A stretch of 51,784 nt of DNA from Veillonellaceae bacterium (lineage in GTDB: Bacteria > Bacillota > Negativicutes > Veillonellales > Negativicoccaceae): NCBI GenBank assembly GCA_022771805.1, contig JALELM010000013.1, positions 1 to 51,784 of the forward strand, in the 5' to 3' direction. A model generated the notes under the pieces. That model was given only the letters and a program-made list of their open reading frames with translations, had not been told where the DNA came from and made no database searches. This document shows positions 16,395 through 25,994 of the stretch, one piece after another. The translations under genes and the position numbers were made by a program. Position 1 is the first letter of the stretch, and each line of letters starts with the position of its first letter.

Positions 16395-17656
16395 CAGTTC
16401 GGACCTTTTCCTTTCAAATGCAGAGGAACTTCGTCAAAGGAGATGCTGCGCGTATGGCGGGTATGGCTCCAGACCTTTTTGTGTCGATCCCGAAAACCGA
16501 GGAAGGTGATCGGTACCCAGGAGTAAATAAATACCGGGTACAGCGGCACATACTTCCACACTTTTCCGGGTACTTTGATCTTCCAAAGCACGATGATCGG
16601 TAAGACAAATTGCAGAATCGCAATGGCCGACCAGAATTCCATCGGCATCACGCGGTCGTTGTACAGAATATTCGTGTAGCAGGGAAGATAAATATTCACA
16701 TAGGTCATGATCAGGTAAAAGGTCGACAGCATCATGAAATGCGGCTGCGAGAGCTGCATGATGCCGTCCAGCATGCGAATATTCATTGTTTTCAGCCCCT
16801 TGACAAAGAGCTTCGGAATATACCGACCGGCACAGTCAAAATGCCCCTGCGCCCAGCGTTTGCGTTGGTACCAGGATTGCATAAAGCCGAGCGGCTTTTC
16901 ATCGTAGACGACGGCTTCATGCGCCCAAGTCGTCCGGACATTGCCCTCGTACAGCACTTTCATGGAGAATTCCATATCTTCCGTCAGGCAGTTGCAGCCC
17001 CAGCCGTACTTGCGAATAACGGAAGTGGCGATACACATTCCCGTGCCGCCGAGCGCCGTGGACAGGCCGATATTGTACTTGCCGAGATGCCAAAGATGAT
17101 TGACGATCCAAAACATCATCGCAAAGGTAGCCGAAACCCATGTATCGCCCGGATTTTTCGCACTGAGATAGCCTTGGATGACGGTCTCGCCCTTGACCAG
17201 ACGGCTGTTCATTTCCACGAGGAAGTTCAGCGCGACGAGATTATCCGCATCGAATACACAGAACGCATCGTATTCTTTGTCGCCGTCCAACACCTTTTGG
17301 AAAAGCCAGTCCATCGCATAGCCCTTGCCGATCAGCTCATCATTGAAACGCTCATACACGATCGCGCCGTGCTCGCGAGCGATGGCGGCCGTCGCATCGG
17401 TGCAGTTATCCGCCACGACAAAGACATCGTACATCTCGCGCGGATATTCCAGCATGAACAGGTTCTCCACCAACGCGCCGATGACCTGTTCCTCATTATG
17501 CGCGGCGACAATCAGGGCAAAACGATTGCGCGGTATCAGCACTTTCGCTTCGCGCTTGCGACGCATCCCGGATATGGCCAGCAACAAATAGTAAAACGTG
17601 TAAAAGGCCACCACAATCTGTATGGGTATCATAATGATATCCAAGTAGTAGGTCAT
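16394..17656 (-). CDS. Processive-type family 2 glycosyltransferase, membrane-bound
   Basis: 420 residues. An N-terminal membrane segment, a GT-A domain (about 45-280), then three to four membrane segments. Catalytic tracts: VAAHNEEQVI, DNCTDAT, the DxD-type FDADN, TEDMEFS, and the QRKRW box (WYQRKRWAQGH) shared with cellulose and hyaluronan synthases. It probably transfers a sugar from a nucleotide donor to a surface polysaccharide or lipid. It lies in a cell-envelope cluster with pssA, psd and a WecG/TagA-type gene. The sugar is not predictable. Confidence 0.9.
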   Translation of the reverse strand: MTYYLDIIMIPIQIVVAFYTFYYLLLAISGMRRKREAKVLIPRNRFALIVAAHNEEQVIGALVENLFMLEYPREMYDVFVVADNCTDATAAIAREHGAIVYERFNDELIGKGYAMDWLFQKVLDGDKEYDAFCVFDADNLVALNFLVEMNSRLVKGETVIQGYLSAKNPGDTWVSATFAMMFWIVNHLWHLGKYNIGLSTALGGTGMCIATSVIRKYGWGCNCLTEDMEFSMKVLYEGNVRTTWAHEAVVYDEKPLGFMQSWYQRKRWAQGHFDCAGRYIPKLFVKGLKTMNIRMLDGIMQLSQPHFMMLSTFYLIMTYVNIYLPCYTNILYNDRVMPMEFWSAIAILQFVLPIIVLWKIKVPGKVWKYVPLYPVFIYSWVPITFLGFRDRHKKVWSHTRHTRSISFDEVPLHLKGKGPN

Positions 17657-17675
17657 GATTCTCCTTCTTCCTCTT

Positions 17676-18356
17676 TCAGCGGCTCGCCGCCAGGTGATTC
17701 CAGCACGTATTTAAGATGCCGAACAGGAAATACATAAAGAACAGCACAAATGCCCACGATGCCGGCGTATCCCAAACCAGGACGGCACCGATTACCAATG
17801 TCGCCGCAACGGCTTTTTTTTGCATGACATCCGCGCTCTTCCCCTTGAAATCGGGATAATGCACGCGGCTGATCATCGCCCAAGCCGCCAGGAACATGCA
17901 CAACGCCACCAGCCACGCCGGCCGACCGGCTCCCACCAGCACATAGGTCGCCGCCAAGCAGCCCGTAGTCGGTATCGGCATCCCCATAAAGTAGCCGTGT
18001 ACCACGTCCGTGCTGATATTGAAGCGCGCCAGCCGCAACGCGCCGCAAACCGCCAGCGCAACCGCCGCTAGCGCACCGATGCCGTACGGCAACGTATGCA
18101 CTTCCAACGCATACAACAGAACGCCCGGCGCCACGCCGAACGAGACGACATCGCAAAGCGAGTCCAGCTCCTTACCGAATTCGTCCGCCACGCCGAAAAA
18201 GCGCGCCACCCGTCCGTCCAGTCCGTCCGCCACCGCCGCCGCCAAAATGGCCCAGGCGGCCCAAGTCCATTCGTGTTGCCACGTACACAGGATGGAGACG
18301 GTACCCATTGTAATATTCATGGCCGTACAAAAATCGGCCAGCCAACCTTTATTCAT
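17676..18356 (-). CDS. pssA: CDP-diacylglycerol-serine O-phosphatidyltransferase PssA
   Basis: 226 residues with about six membrane segments. The CDP-alcohol phosphotransferase motif (DG-x2-AR-x8-G-x3-D-x3-D) is seen as DGLDGRVARFFG followed by FGKELDSLCDVVSFG. It joins CDP-diacylglycerol with serine to form phosphatidylserine, the substrate of Psd encoded just upstream. The Psd stop codon lies 8 bases inside this gene, so the pair is translationally coupled. Together they make phosphatidylethanolamine. Confidence 0.94.
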   Translation of the reverse strand: MNKGWLADFCTAMNITMGTVSILCTWQHEWTWAAWAILAAAVADGLDGRVARFFGVADEFGKELDSLCDVVSFGVAPGVLLYALEVHTLPYGIGALAAVALAVCGALRLARFNISTDVVHGYFMGMPIPTTGCLAATYVLVGAGRPAWLVALCMFLAAWAMISRVHYPDFKGKSADVMQKKAVAATLVIGAVLVWDTPASWAFVLFFMYFLFGILNTCWNHLAASR

Positions 18357-18981
18357 TTACTATTCTCCCGACTATCGTTTCACCGCCGACGACTTTGTCT
18401 CCCTTGGCGACCAGCACTTCCACATCCAGCGGTACGAAAAGTTCCGTACAGGAGCCGAATTTAATCATCCCGTACAGCTCGCCTTTTTCCAAGCGGTCGC
18501 CGAGACGCTTCCACGATACGATGCGGCGCGCCAACAGACCGGCAATCTGTGTCACCACCACAGACAGCCTGTCGTTCGTCAAGCCGATGGTATGCCGCTC
18601 ATTTTCAAAACCGACCGATTTTTCAAAAGCCGGCCGGAAACCGCCGCAGGTATATTGGCGAAATTTGATATCGCCGGCGATCGGGCTGCGATTGACATGC
18701 ACATCGAACACCGACAAAAATATCGTAATTTTGCGGCAGGGACCGTTCAAATATAATTCTTCGGTCGTTTCCTCCACGGCCATCACCGTTCCGTCCGCCG
18801 GGGAAACGATCAGCTGTTCGTCGGCGGGGATATTCCGTTCCGGAGAGCGGAAGAAAAATGTAAAAAAAGCCGTCAGAACAGCCGGAACAACGGCCGCCCG
18901 CCAATCCCATATATAGCCGAGGACAAGCGTCAGCAATGCCGCCACGGCGATAAAGGGGTATCCTTCTTTAACTATCCGCAC
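18349..18981 (-). CDS. psd: Phosphatidylserine decarboxylase proenzyme, short type
   Basis: 210 residues. It decarboxylates phosphatidylserine to phosphatidylethanolamine with a pyruvoyl group made by self-cleavage. The cleavage site is Gly176-Ser177 in IKFGSCTELF. FDVHVNRSP is the conserved substrate/Asp-His tract. Two membrane segments lie at the N terminus. This is the short (archaeal-type) Psd rather than the E. coli long form. The start is inferred as GTG at 18981, nine bases from GGAGG; an ATG three codons earlier touches the ribosome site. Either start overlaps the end of the WecG-type gene. Confidence 0.9.
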   Translation of the reverse strand: MRIVKEGYPFIAVAALLTLVLGYIWDWRAAVVPAVLTAFFTFFFRSPERNIPADEQLIVSPADGTVMAVEETTEELYLNGPCRKITIFLSVFDVHVNRSPIAGDIKFRQYTCGGFRPAFEKSVGFENERHTIGLTNDRLSVVVTQIAGLLARRIVSWKRLGDRLEKGELYGMIKFGSCTELFVPLDVEVLVAKGDKVVGGETIVGRIVNE

Positions 18982-19744
18982 CCGTTCCATCCTCCTTCGG
19001 CCGCTTTGCTTCGCGACGTACCGCCCACATAAAGCGCGGCAGCACCGCCATCCGCCCCGCGCGCGAGGGCTGCAAGGCCAGGCGATACAGCCATTCCAGC
19101 CGATTGCGTTGCATCCAGAGCGGTGCTCGGGACAGATTTCCCGCCAGCACATCATAGGAACCGCCGACACCGATCCCGATTACCCCGGGCAACTCCGGCA
19201 GGTGTTCCGCCAGCCAGTATTCCTGTTTCGGCACACCCAGACCGACAAAGAGCAGGCGCGCGCCGCTCCGGCGAATATCCGCCAGAATTTCCGCCGTTTC
19301 GGACAGCGCAAAAAAGCCGTCCCGCACCCCGACCAACGGCAATTCACCGTAGGCGGCGGTCAAGCGTTTCGCCGCTTGAGCAGCTACCCCCGGCGCACCG
19401 CCGAGAAAATACATCGGAGTGCCGTTCGCAACGGCTTCTGCTACCAAGGCCGTCATATAATCGATTCCCGCCACACGTTCCGGAAAACGGCAACCCAGCT
19501 GCTCTCCGGCCCAGACGATACCGGCGCCGTCCGCCAACACAAGATCCGCCGCCGCCAAGACCGCGCCGAAGCGGTGATCCGCCCGCGCCCGCATGACGAT
19601 CTCCGCATTGGCCGTCACGACCTGACGGCTGCCGGTTTCGGCGAGCCATGCATTTGCCCGCCGTACCGCCTGAGTCAAAGTCAGCGCATCAATACCGATC
19701 CCGAGAACATAATTCCGAGGCGGCTGCGGCAATCCCGCCGTCAT
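18968..19744 (-). CDS. WecG/TagA/CpsF-family glycosyltransferase
   Basis: 258 residues. The family tracts TANAEIVMRA, DGAGIVWA and VGLGVPKQEYWLAEH are all present. Relatives transfer N-acetylmannosamine(uronic acid) onto undecaprenyl-linked GlcNAc for teichoic acid or surface antigen synthesis. The acceptor here is unknown. The ATG has GAGG six bases ahead; the gene follows guaB directly and overlaps psd by 14 bases. No other teichoic-acid or antigen genes are in the window. Confidence 0.9.
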   Translation of the reverse strand: MTAGLPQPPRNYVLGIGIDALTLTQAVRRANAWLAETGSRQVVTANAEIVMRARADHRFGAVLAAADLVLADGAGIVWAGEQLGCRFPERVAGIDYMTALVAEAVANGTPMYFLGGAPGVAAQAAKRLTAAYGELPLVGVRDGFFALSETAEILADIRRSGARLLFVGLGVPKQEYWLAEHLPELPGVIGIGVGGSYDVLAGNLSRAPLWMQRNRLEWLYRLALQPSRAGRMAVLPRFMWAVRREAKRPKEDGTGADS

Positions 19745-19752
19745 ATGCGACC

Positions 19753-21228
<1,476 letters not shown>

Positions 21229-21241
21229 TCAAAACTTCGGT

Positions 21242-21427
21242 TCACTCGTCACAGCGCAAGACGCCGCCGTGCGCCAAATCTTCTTTTTCTATTTCGTGCA
21301 GGACGATCGTAACGTCCTTATGCGGACAAGCCAAATGCGTCACCGTCGCTTCGGTGACCGCCCGTGCAAACGCACGTTTTTGCTCCGCCGTCCGCCCCTT
21401 AATTAAAGATACTTGAATTACCGGCAT
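21242..21427 (-). CDS. 4-oxalocrotonate tautomerase-family protein
   Basis: 61 residues, the usual small size. After removal of Met the protein starts with the catalytic Pro (PVIQVSLIKGRT), followed by Arg11 of the family and a conserved DVTIVLHEI strand. These enzymes move protons between keto and enol forms of small acids; the true substrate is usually unknown. GGGTGG lies five bases before the ATG. It precedes guaB by 25 bases on the same strand. Confidence 0.9.
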   Translation of the reverse strand: MPVIQVSLIKGRTAEQKRAFARAVTEATVTHLACPHKDVTIVLHEIEKEDLAHGGVLRCDE

Positions 21428-21476
21428 CCGTTCCACCCGCTTTCATTATCTGTTGTCCGTATTCAATATTCAATTT

Positions 21477-21482
21477 ATTATA
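21477..21482 (-). promoter_or_regulatory. Extended -10 upstream of tautomerase-guaB run
   Basis: Minus-strand TGTTATAAT, an extended -10 element with the hexamer at 21482-21477. No clear -35. It would start a transcript about 45 bases before the tautomerase gene and could drive the run through surE. Confidence 0.55.
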
Positions 21483-21567
21483 ACATAAGACAAGGTCCGC
21501 TTGCGGAAAATCCTCGGCGCGGCCTTCCCTTGCGGCGAAAAACGCCGCGGCAACACGTTTGTCGCAA

Positions 21568-22005
21568 TTATTCCGCCGGGTATTCCGTGCCGTAAATACG
21601 CCCGAACTCGCGGCAGGCGGCAAGCCCGTCGTCATCGGGCGAGCCTTGGCAGCGCAGGGGTGCCGCAAGAAATTGCGCGCCGGCTTCGTGCGCGTCCTTT
21701 GCCCATTTCTGCAGCCATTCGCCGTGCGACCAGCCGCAGGAGCCGAACAGGCCGAGCTCCTTGCCGCGTAATTGCGGCACCAGCTCGCGGTAGAACGGTT
21801 GCACCTCGTCCTCTTCCAATTCCTCTATACCCATCGCCGGGCAGCCCAGTAGGATCCGGTCGTACCCGCTGATATCCGTCGGCGTCGTGTCCGCATAGGT
21901 CACCAGCAACACATCCGCCCCCGCATCGCGGACTCCGAGAGCGATTTCTTCCGCCATGGTTTCCGTATTGCCGGTGTATGTCCAATATACTATCGCTACG
22001 CGCAT
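21568..22005 (-). CDS. Short-chain flavodoxin (copy 1)
   Basis: 145 residues. FMN-binding phosphate loop TYTGNTETMA, and the ring-binding regions GCPAMGIEELEED and GSCGWSHGEWL. Flavodoxins carry electrons in place of ferredoxin. It follows a very similar flavodoxin gene and a hairpin. It has its own GGGAGAGGA site just before the ATG. The second flavin-stacking loop has Cys-Gly-Trp where copy 2 has Tyr-Ala-Trp, so the redox potential may differ. Confidence 0.93.
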   Translation of the reverse strand: MRVAIVYWTYTGNTETMAEEIALGVRDAGADVLLVTYADTTPTDISGYDRILLGCPAMGIEELEEDEVQPFYRELVPQLRGKELGLFGSCGWSHGEWLQKWAKDAHEAGAQFLAAPLRCQGSPDDDGLAACREFGRIYGTEYPAE

Positions 22006-22030
22006 GTCCTCTCCCTCCCCTATGAAAAAA

Positions 22031-22048
22031 CGCCACGCAAGCGTGGCG
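22031..22048 (-). terminator. Terminator between the two flavodoxin genes
   Basis: The stem CGCCACGC/GCGTGGCG, with T6 on the minus strand, lies a few bases after flavodoxin copy 2. It should limit readthrough to copy 1. Confidence 0.75.
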
Positions 22049-22054
22049 CTTTAT

Positions 22055-22483
22055 TTATGCTTCGGCAATCGCTTTGCCCAACTCTCGGCACGCTTCCAGC
22101 GCATCATCATCCGGATACCCGAAAGCTTTCAGCGGATCACCGGCCAGGTTCGCGCCCGTTTCCGCTACGCGGCCTGCCCATACATCCATCCATTCACCGT
22201 CATTCCAGGCATACGAGCCGAAAATGACCACCTGTTTTCCCGCGAGACTTTCGGAGAGTTCCGAGAAAAACGGCTCAAAATCATACTCCTCCAACTGTTC
22301 CGCTCCCATTGCCGGACAGCCCAAGGCGATATGGTCATAAGCTGCGATATCCGCCGCCGTAACGTCCGTGACAAAGGAAAGTTTCGTTTCCGCCCCGGCC
22401 GCTTTCGCGCCTTCTTCCACCGCCTGTGCCATTGCTTCCGTATTACCGGAGCCGCTCCAGTATACAATTGCTACTTCTGCCAT
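22055..22483 (-). CDS. Short-chain flavodoxin (copy 2)
   Basis: 142 residues. Phosphate loop WSGSGNTEAMA, with ring-binding tracts GCPAMGAEQLEEYDFEPFF and GSYAWNDGEWMD. It is clearly paralogous to the gene directly downstream (shared AIVYW, LGCPAMG and GEW tracts). A consensus-like promoter lies directly upstream, so this copy is probably well expressed. The order suggests a local duplication followed by divergence. Confidence 0.94.
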   Translation of the reverse strand: MAEVAIVYWSGSGNTEAMAQAVEEGAKAAGAETKLSFVTDVTAADIAAYDHIALGCPAMGAEQLEEYDFEPFFSELSESLAGKQVVIFGSYAWNDGEWMDVWAGRVAETGANLAGDPLKAFGYPDDDALEACRELGKAIAEA

Positions 22484-22522
22484 GCCGTACCTCCTTCATT
22501 ACGCATCTATATCGGTATGCTT

Positions 22523-22551
22523 ATCATAAACAAGCCTTGCGTGCTTGTCAA
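22523..22551 (-). promoter_or_regulatory. Strong promoter of flavodoxin genes
   Basis: Minus-strand -35 TTGACA (22551-22546), a 17-base spacer and -10 TATGAT (22528-22523). This is the closest match to the vegetative consensus seen in the window. The -35 overlaps the stop codon of the upstream gene. Confidence 0.8.
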
Positions 22552-23219
22552 TATTTTCCTTTTCCCGCCGCAACGGCTTGCAGCATCGCATCCAACCAAG
22601 CCGCTGACTGCTCATCGCCTTGCAGGACGACCGCTCCGTCCGCCGCCACCAAGACGCGGTAGCTGCGCGGAAATGCCACGCCCTCCCGCACCCCGAGTTT
22701 CACCCAGGTCGCACTGTACATTTCCTTGCCGTACGGGGTCAAGCGAACATTGCCGGCAATTTGCGGCAAGATCTGCGAGTCCCAATACGCAACAGCCTCC
22801 TGCAAACGAGCCTGTGTCGCCCGTTTTTCTTCCGCCGATCCTCGTTTTTTCTCCGCCGATCCTCGTTTTTTCTCCGCCGTTCCCCGCTTATTCGCCAAGC
22901 GATCCTTCAACGAGGGACTTTGCGGCAAAACGGTCACGGCTTGCGGCTGCGGCGGCAAAATGCTCAGCTGTGCATAGGAGAAATGTGCCCCGTTCTGGTG
23001 CCGCAGCAGGTAGTGCTTCCCGCCGCGCAAACCGAAATGCTGCCAATACCGTGCAGCGGTAATCTCAGCGGGTCCGACTGTCGCCAGCGGCATATCCGCC
23101 GTCAATCTCGTCGTATCTTTCGGCAAATCCATCACGCCCCAGCCGGTGAGCGGTGCCGGTACTGCCTGCACCAACATCGCGGTCAAGGCAAACGCCGCCG
23201 TCATCATCGGTATCCGCAT
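22548..23219 (-). CDS. Secreted protein of unknown function with KKRGSAE repeats
   Basis: 223 residues. An N-terminal signal peptide (hydrophobic AAFALTAMLVQA, likely cleaved after an Ala) indicates export. The middle, about residues 110-135, is a charged segment made of near-identical 7-residue units KRGTAEK, KRGSAEK, KRGSAEE, encoded by 21-base tandem repeats. The C-terminal half has Trp and Tyr tracts such as VAYWDSQILPQIAG and PYGKEMYSATW, resembling small 'RTX-free' periplasmic proteins, but I recognise no family. It lies 9 bases after glnS and is probably cotranscribed with it. Confidence 0.7.
   Translation of the reverse strand: MRIPMMTAAFALTAMLVQAVPAPLTGWGVMDLPKDTTRLTADMPLATVGPAEITAARYWQHFGLRGGKHYLLRHQNGAHFSYAQLSILPPQPQAVTVLPQSPSLKDRLANKRGTAEKKRGSAEKKRGSAEEKRATQARLQEAVAYWDSQILPQIAGNVRLTPYGKEMYSATWVKLGVREGVAFPRSYRVLVAADGAVVLQGDEQSAAWLDAMLQAVAAGKGKY
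22822..22884. repeat. Three tandem 21-base repeats inside a coding sequence
   Basis: Units at 22822-22842, 22843-22863 and 22864-22884 share the pattern CGTTTTTTCTCCGCCGATCC with one to three differences. The period is a multiple of three, so copy-number change keeps the frame and only alters the length of the charged linker. Confidence 0.85.
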
Positions 23220-23228
23220 GCCGTTCCC

Positions 23229-24896
23229 TCATTTCTTCTGCAACTTGGCCCAGGTATCCCGCAGCCCGACAATCCGATTCACGACCGGCTGCTCCGGCGT
23301 GCTGTCCCGATCGAGGACGAAATAGCCCTGCCGTTGGAATTGGAAACGCGAGCCGACAGGATATTCCCGCAGCGCCGGTTCGGCCACCGCCTGCAAGACG
23401 GTCAACGAATTCGGCTGTACTTTTTCGAGAAAATCCCGCCCGTCGTCCTCATCTTCCTGGCTGAACAGCGGTTCATACAGACGCGCTTCTAGGGGAACGG
23501 CTTCCGCCACCGGTACCCAGTGCAGCACGCCTTTGACCTTGCGTTGGCTGCCGGGCAGGCCGCTGCGTGTTTCCGGATCGTAGCTGCAACGCAATTCCGT
23601 AATTTCGCCGGCTTCATTTTTCACGACTTCATCGCAGCGAATGATGTAGGCGTTGCGCAGACGCACCTCGCGTCCCGGCGCCAGCCGGAAGAACTTCTTC
23701 ACCGGTTCTTCCATAAAATCCGCCCGTTCGATGTATAATTCTCTGCCGAAAGGAACTTCGCGCGTACCCGCGTCCGGATCTTCCGGATTGTTTTCCAACG
23801 TCATCATTTCCCGCTTGTCTTCGGGATAATTCGTCAGGACGATTTTCAACGGCTCCAACACCGCCATCAGCCGCGGCGCTGTTTTCTTCAAGTCTTCGCG
23901 AATGCAGAACTCGAGCAGGCTCAGATCGACCACGCTGTCATTCTTCGCTACCCCGATGCGTTCGCAGAAATCGCGCAACGCCGCCGGCGTATAGCCGCGC
24001 CGCCGGATCCCGGAGATCGTCGGCATCCGCGGATCGTCCCAACCCGTGACGACGCCTTCTTCCACCAGCCGGCGCAATTTGCGTTTGCTGGTGATCATCG
24101 TCGTGACATTCAGCCGGGCGAACTCGATTTGGCGCGGCAATTCCGCATCCGGCCAACTCCGTAAAAACCACTCGTACAGCGGCCGATGTGCTTCAAATTC
24201 CAACGTACAGATCGAGTGGGTAATCCGCTCGATGGCATCGGATACGGGATGCGCAAAATCGTACATCGGATAGATGCACCAGGCATCGCCCGTACGATGA
24301 TGCGATGCGTGCAGAATCCGGTACATGACGGGATCACGCATGACGATATTCGGGGCCGCCATGTCGATCTTCGCCCGCAGTACCTTCTCGCCCTCCGCAT
24401 ACTTGCCTTCCCGCATTTCCGCAAACAAGCGCAAGTTTTCCTCAACGGAACGATTGCGATACGGGCTTTCCTTGCCCGGCGTATTAAAATCGCCGCGGTA
24501 TTCCCGGATCTCTTCCGTCGTCAGATCGTCCACATACGCGCTGCCCTCGCGAATGAGCCGGCAGGCGTAGTCGTACATCTGCTCGAAATAATCCGAGGCG
24601 TACCGCTCCTCGCCTTCCCATTCGAAACCGAGCCAGCGCACGTCCTCTTCAATGGAACGAACGTATTCCTCTTCTTCTTTGGTCGGATTCGTATCGTCAA
24701 AACGTAAATTCGTCAGACCCCGATATTTCTCGCCCAAGCCGAAATTCAGGCAAATACTCTTGGCATGCCCGATATGCAGGTAACCGTTCGGTTCCGGCGG
24801 AAAACGCGTATGCACGCGCGCATCGGCATACACGCCCGCCGCGATGTCGTTATTGATTTCCGTCTCGATAAAGTTTGTGCTGGTAACTTCTTCCAT
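23229..24896 (-). CDS. glnS: Glutaminyl-tRNA synthetase
   Basis: 555 residues, normal length for GlnRS. It charges tRNA-Gln directly with glutamine. The HIGH motif is in [14 protein letters not shown], with FDDTNPTKE following, and the second ATP motif appears as ITSKRKL (compare MSKRKL in E. coli). The C-terminal part has two anticodon-binding beta barrels, including LHWVPVAEA. The start MEEVTS has GGGAGG six bases ahead. GlnRS is uncommon in Gram-positive relatives, most of which use GatCAB amidation, so the gene may be an old acquisition. Confidence 0.95.
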   Translation of the reverse strand: MEEVTSTNFIETEINNDIAAGVYADARVHTRFPPEPNGYLHIGHAKSICLNFGLGEKYRGLTNLRFDDTNPTKEEEEYVRSIEEDVRWLGFEWEGEERYASDYFEQMYDYACRLIREGSAYVDDLTTEEIREYRGDFNTPGKESPYRNRSVEENLRLFAEMREGKYAEGEKVLRAKIDMAAPNIVMRDPVMYRILHASHHRTGDAWCIYPMYDFAHPVSDAIERITHSICTLEFEAHRPLYEWFLRSWPDAELPRQIEFARLNVTTMITSKRKLRRLVEEGVVTGWDDPRMPTISGIRRRGYTPAALRDFCERIGVAKNDSVVDLSLLEFCIREDLKKTAPRLMAVLEPLKIVLTNYPEDKREMMTLENNPEDPDAGTREVPFGRELYIERADFMEEPVKKFFRLAPGREVRLRNAYIIRCDEVVKNEAGEITELRCSYDPETRSGLPGSQRKVKGVLHWVPVAEAVPLEARLYEPLFSQEDEDDGRDFLEKVQPNSLTVLQAVAEPALREYPVGSRFQFQRQGYFVLDRDSTPEQPVVNRIVGLRDTWAKLQKK

Positions 24897-24984
24897 AACC
24901 ATCCTCCCGACAGTCCGGTTTTCTTGATATTCTTCTATACATTGTACCACACAAAGGCAACCGCCGCACCGCCCGCGCCGATGT

Positions 24985-25013
24985 TTGGCGGGACGGGAAC
25001 GGGCGTGTATAAT
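24985..25013 (+). promoter_or_regulatory. Promoter of FAH-family gene
   Basis: -35 TTGGCG (24985-24990), a 17-base spacer and -10 TATAAT (25008-25013), 35 bases before the start codon. Confidence 0.75.
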
Positions 25014-25048
25014 CGTAGTGACAGAATATGCAGGAAAGGATGATAGCG

Positions 25049-25936
25049 ATGCGACTTGTCAGTTATTACTACCGGGACGAACTCGAGTGGGGAGTTTGGA
25101 CCGAAAAGGAAAGTGTTTTGCGAGCGAGAGATCTGGAGGAGTATTTTTTCATTCCGTTGCCGGAATCCCTCACCGATCTCATTCTTGCCGGGCGCGAAGG
25201 GATGCTGCTGCTCGCCTCGGCATTGACCCGGGCGCAGGAGGAATCCGTTTCATTCACCGAATTGCAGCCGGCGGAAATCGAAATCGCGTTGCCGTTTCAG
25301 CCGCAACGTATCATTTGTGTCGGCCGCAACTATGCGGCGCATGTGGCGGAATTTCAGCGCCACCAGGGAGCAACGGCACCGCCGCCCGACGCGCCCGTAT
25401 ATTTCACGAAATCGACGACATCGCTTGCTCCGTCCGAGGCGACGCTGCACGTCGCCGACTTGACGGATTGCCTTGACTACGAGGGCGAACTCGCCGTGAT
25501 CATCGGCAAAGACGGCAGCCGGATCCCCGCCGAACAGGCAGGCGAATATATTTTCGGCTACACCGCGCTCAATGATCTGACCGCCCGCGACATCCAAAAA
25601 GAGCGCGGCCAATGGTACCTGGGCAAGAGCCTGCCCGGCTGCTGCCCGCTGGGTCCGACGGTGCTTGTCGGCGCCCGGGAAGACGCCTTCACCGTACGCA
25701 CCTATGTCAATGACGAATTGCGGCAGGAAGCGACGACGGCGGAACTCATTCATGCGATTCCCGCGCTGATCGCGGATCTTTCCCGTTACCAGGAATTGCG
25801 GGCGGGCGACATTATCTCGACGGGTACCCCCGCCGGTTGCGGCATCGCGTTCGAACCGCCGCGTTACTTGCAAGCCGGCGATACGGTGCACGTCTGCATT
25901 GACGAAATCGGCACGCTGACAACCCGGATCGGTTAG
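25049..25936 (+). CDS. Fumarylacetoacetate hydrolase (FAH)-family protein
   Basis: 295 residues. A short N-terminal domain, then an FAH fold with the metal-binding tracts [26 protein letters not shown] and the C-terminal STGTPAGCG. Family members hydrolyse or decarboxylate 3-keto acids and related acylpyruvates (for example oxaloacetate or acylpyruvase activity); the substrate is not decided by the sequence. The start MRLVSYY has GGAAAGGA eight bases ahead; an earlier ATG overlaps the ribosome site. It is a single-gene unit with its own promoter and a terminator shared with the convergent OLD gene. Confidence 0.9.
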   Translation: MRLVSYYYRDELEWGVWTEKESVLRARDLEEYFFIPLPESLTDLILAGREGMLLLASALTRAQEESVSFTELQPAEIEIALPFQPQRIICVGRNYAAHVAEFQRHQGATAPPPDAPVYFTKSTTSLAPSEATLHVADLTDCLDYEGELAVIIGKDGSRIPAEQAGEYIFGYTALNDLTARDIQKERGQWYLGKSLPGCCPLGPTVLVGAREDAFTVRTYVNDELRQEATTAELIHAIPALIADLSRYQELRAGDIISTGTPAGCGIAFEPPRYLQAGDTVHVCIDEIGTLTTRIG

Positions 25937-25960
25937 TGCGGCATGGAAAAATTTGCAAGC

Positions 25961-25991
25961 AAAAAGAGCGACATACGATGTCGCTCTTTTT
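25961..25991. terminator. Bidirectional terminator between FAH gene and OLD gene
   Basis: A 14-base stem (AAAAAGAGCGACAT with ATGTCGCTCTTTTT) and a 3-base loop, with T-runs on both strands between the two convergent stop codons. Confidence 0.9.
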
Positions 25992-25994
25992 TTA

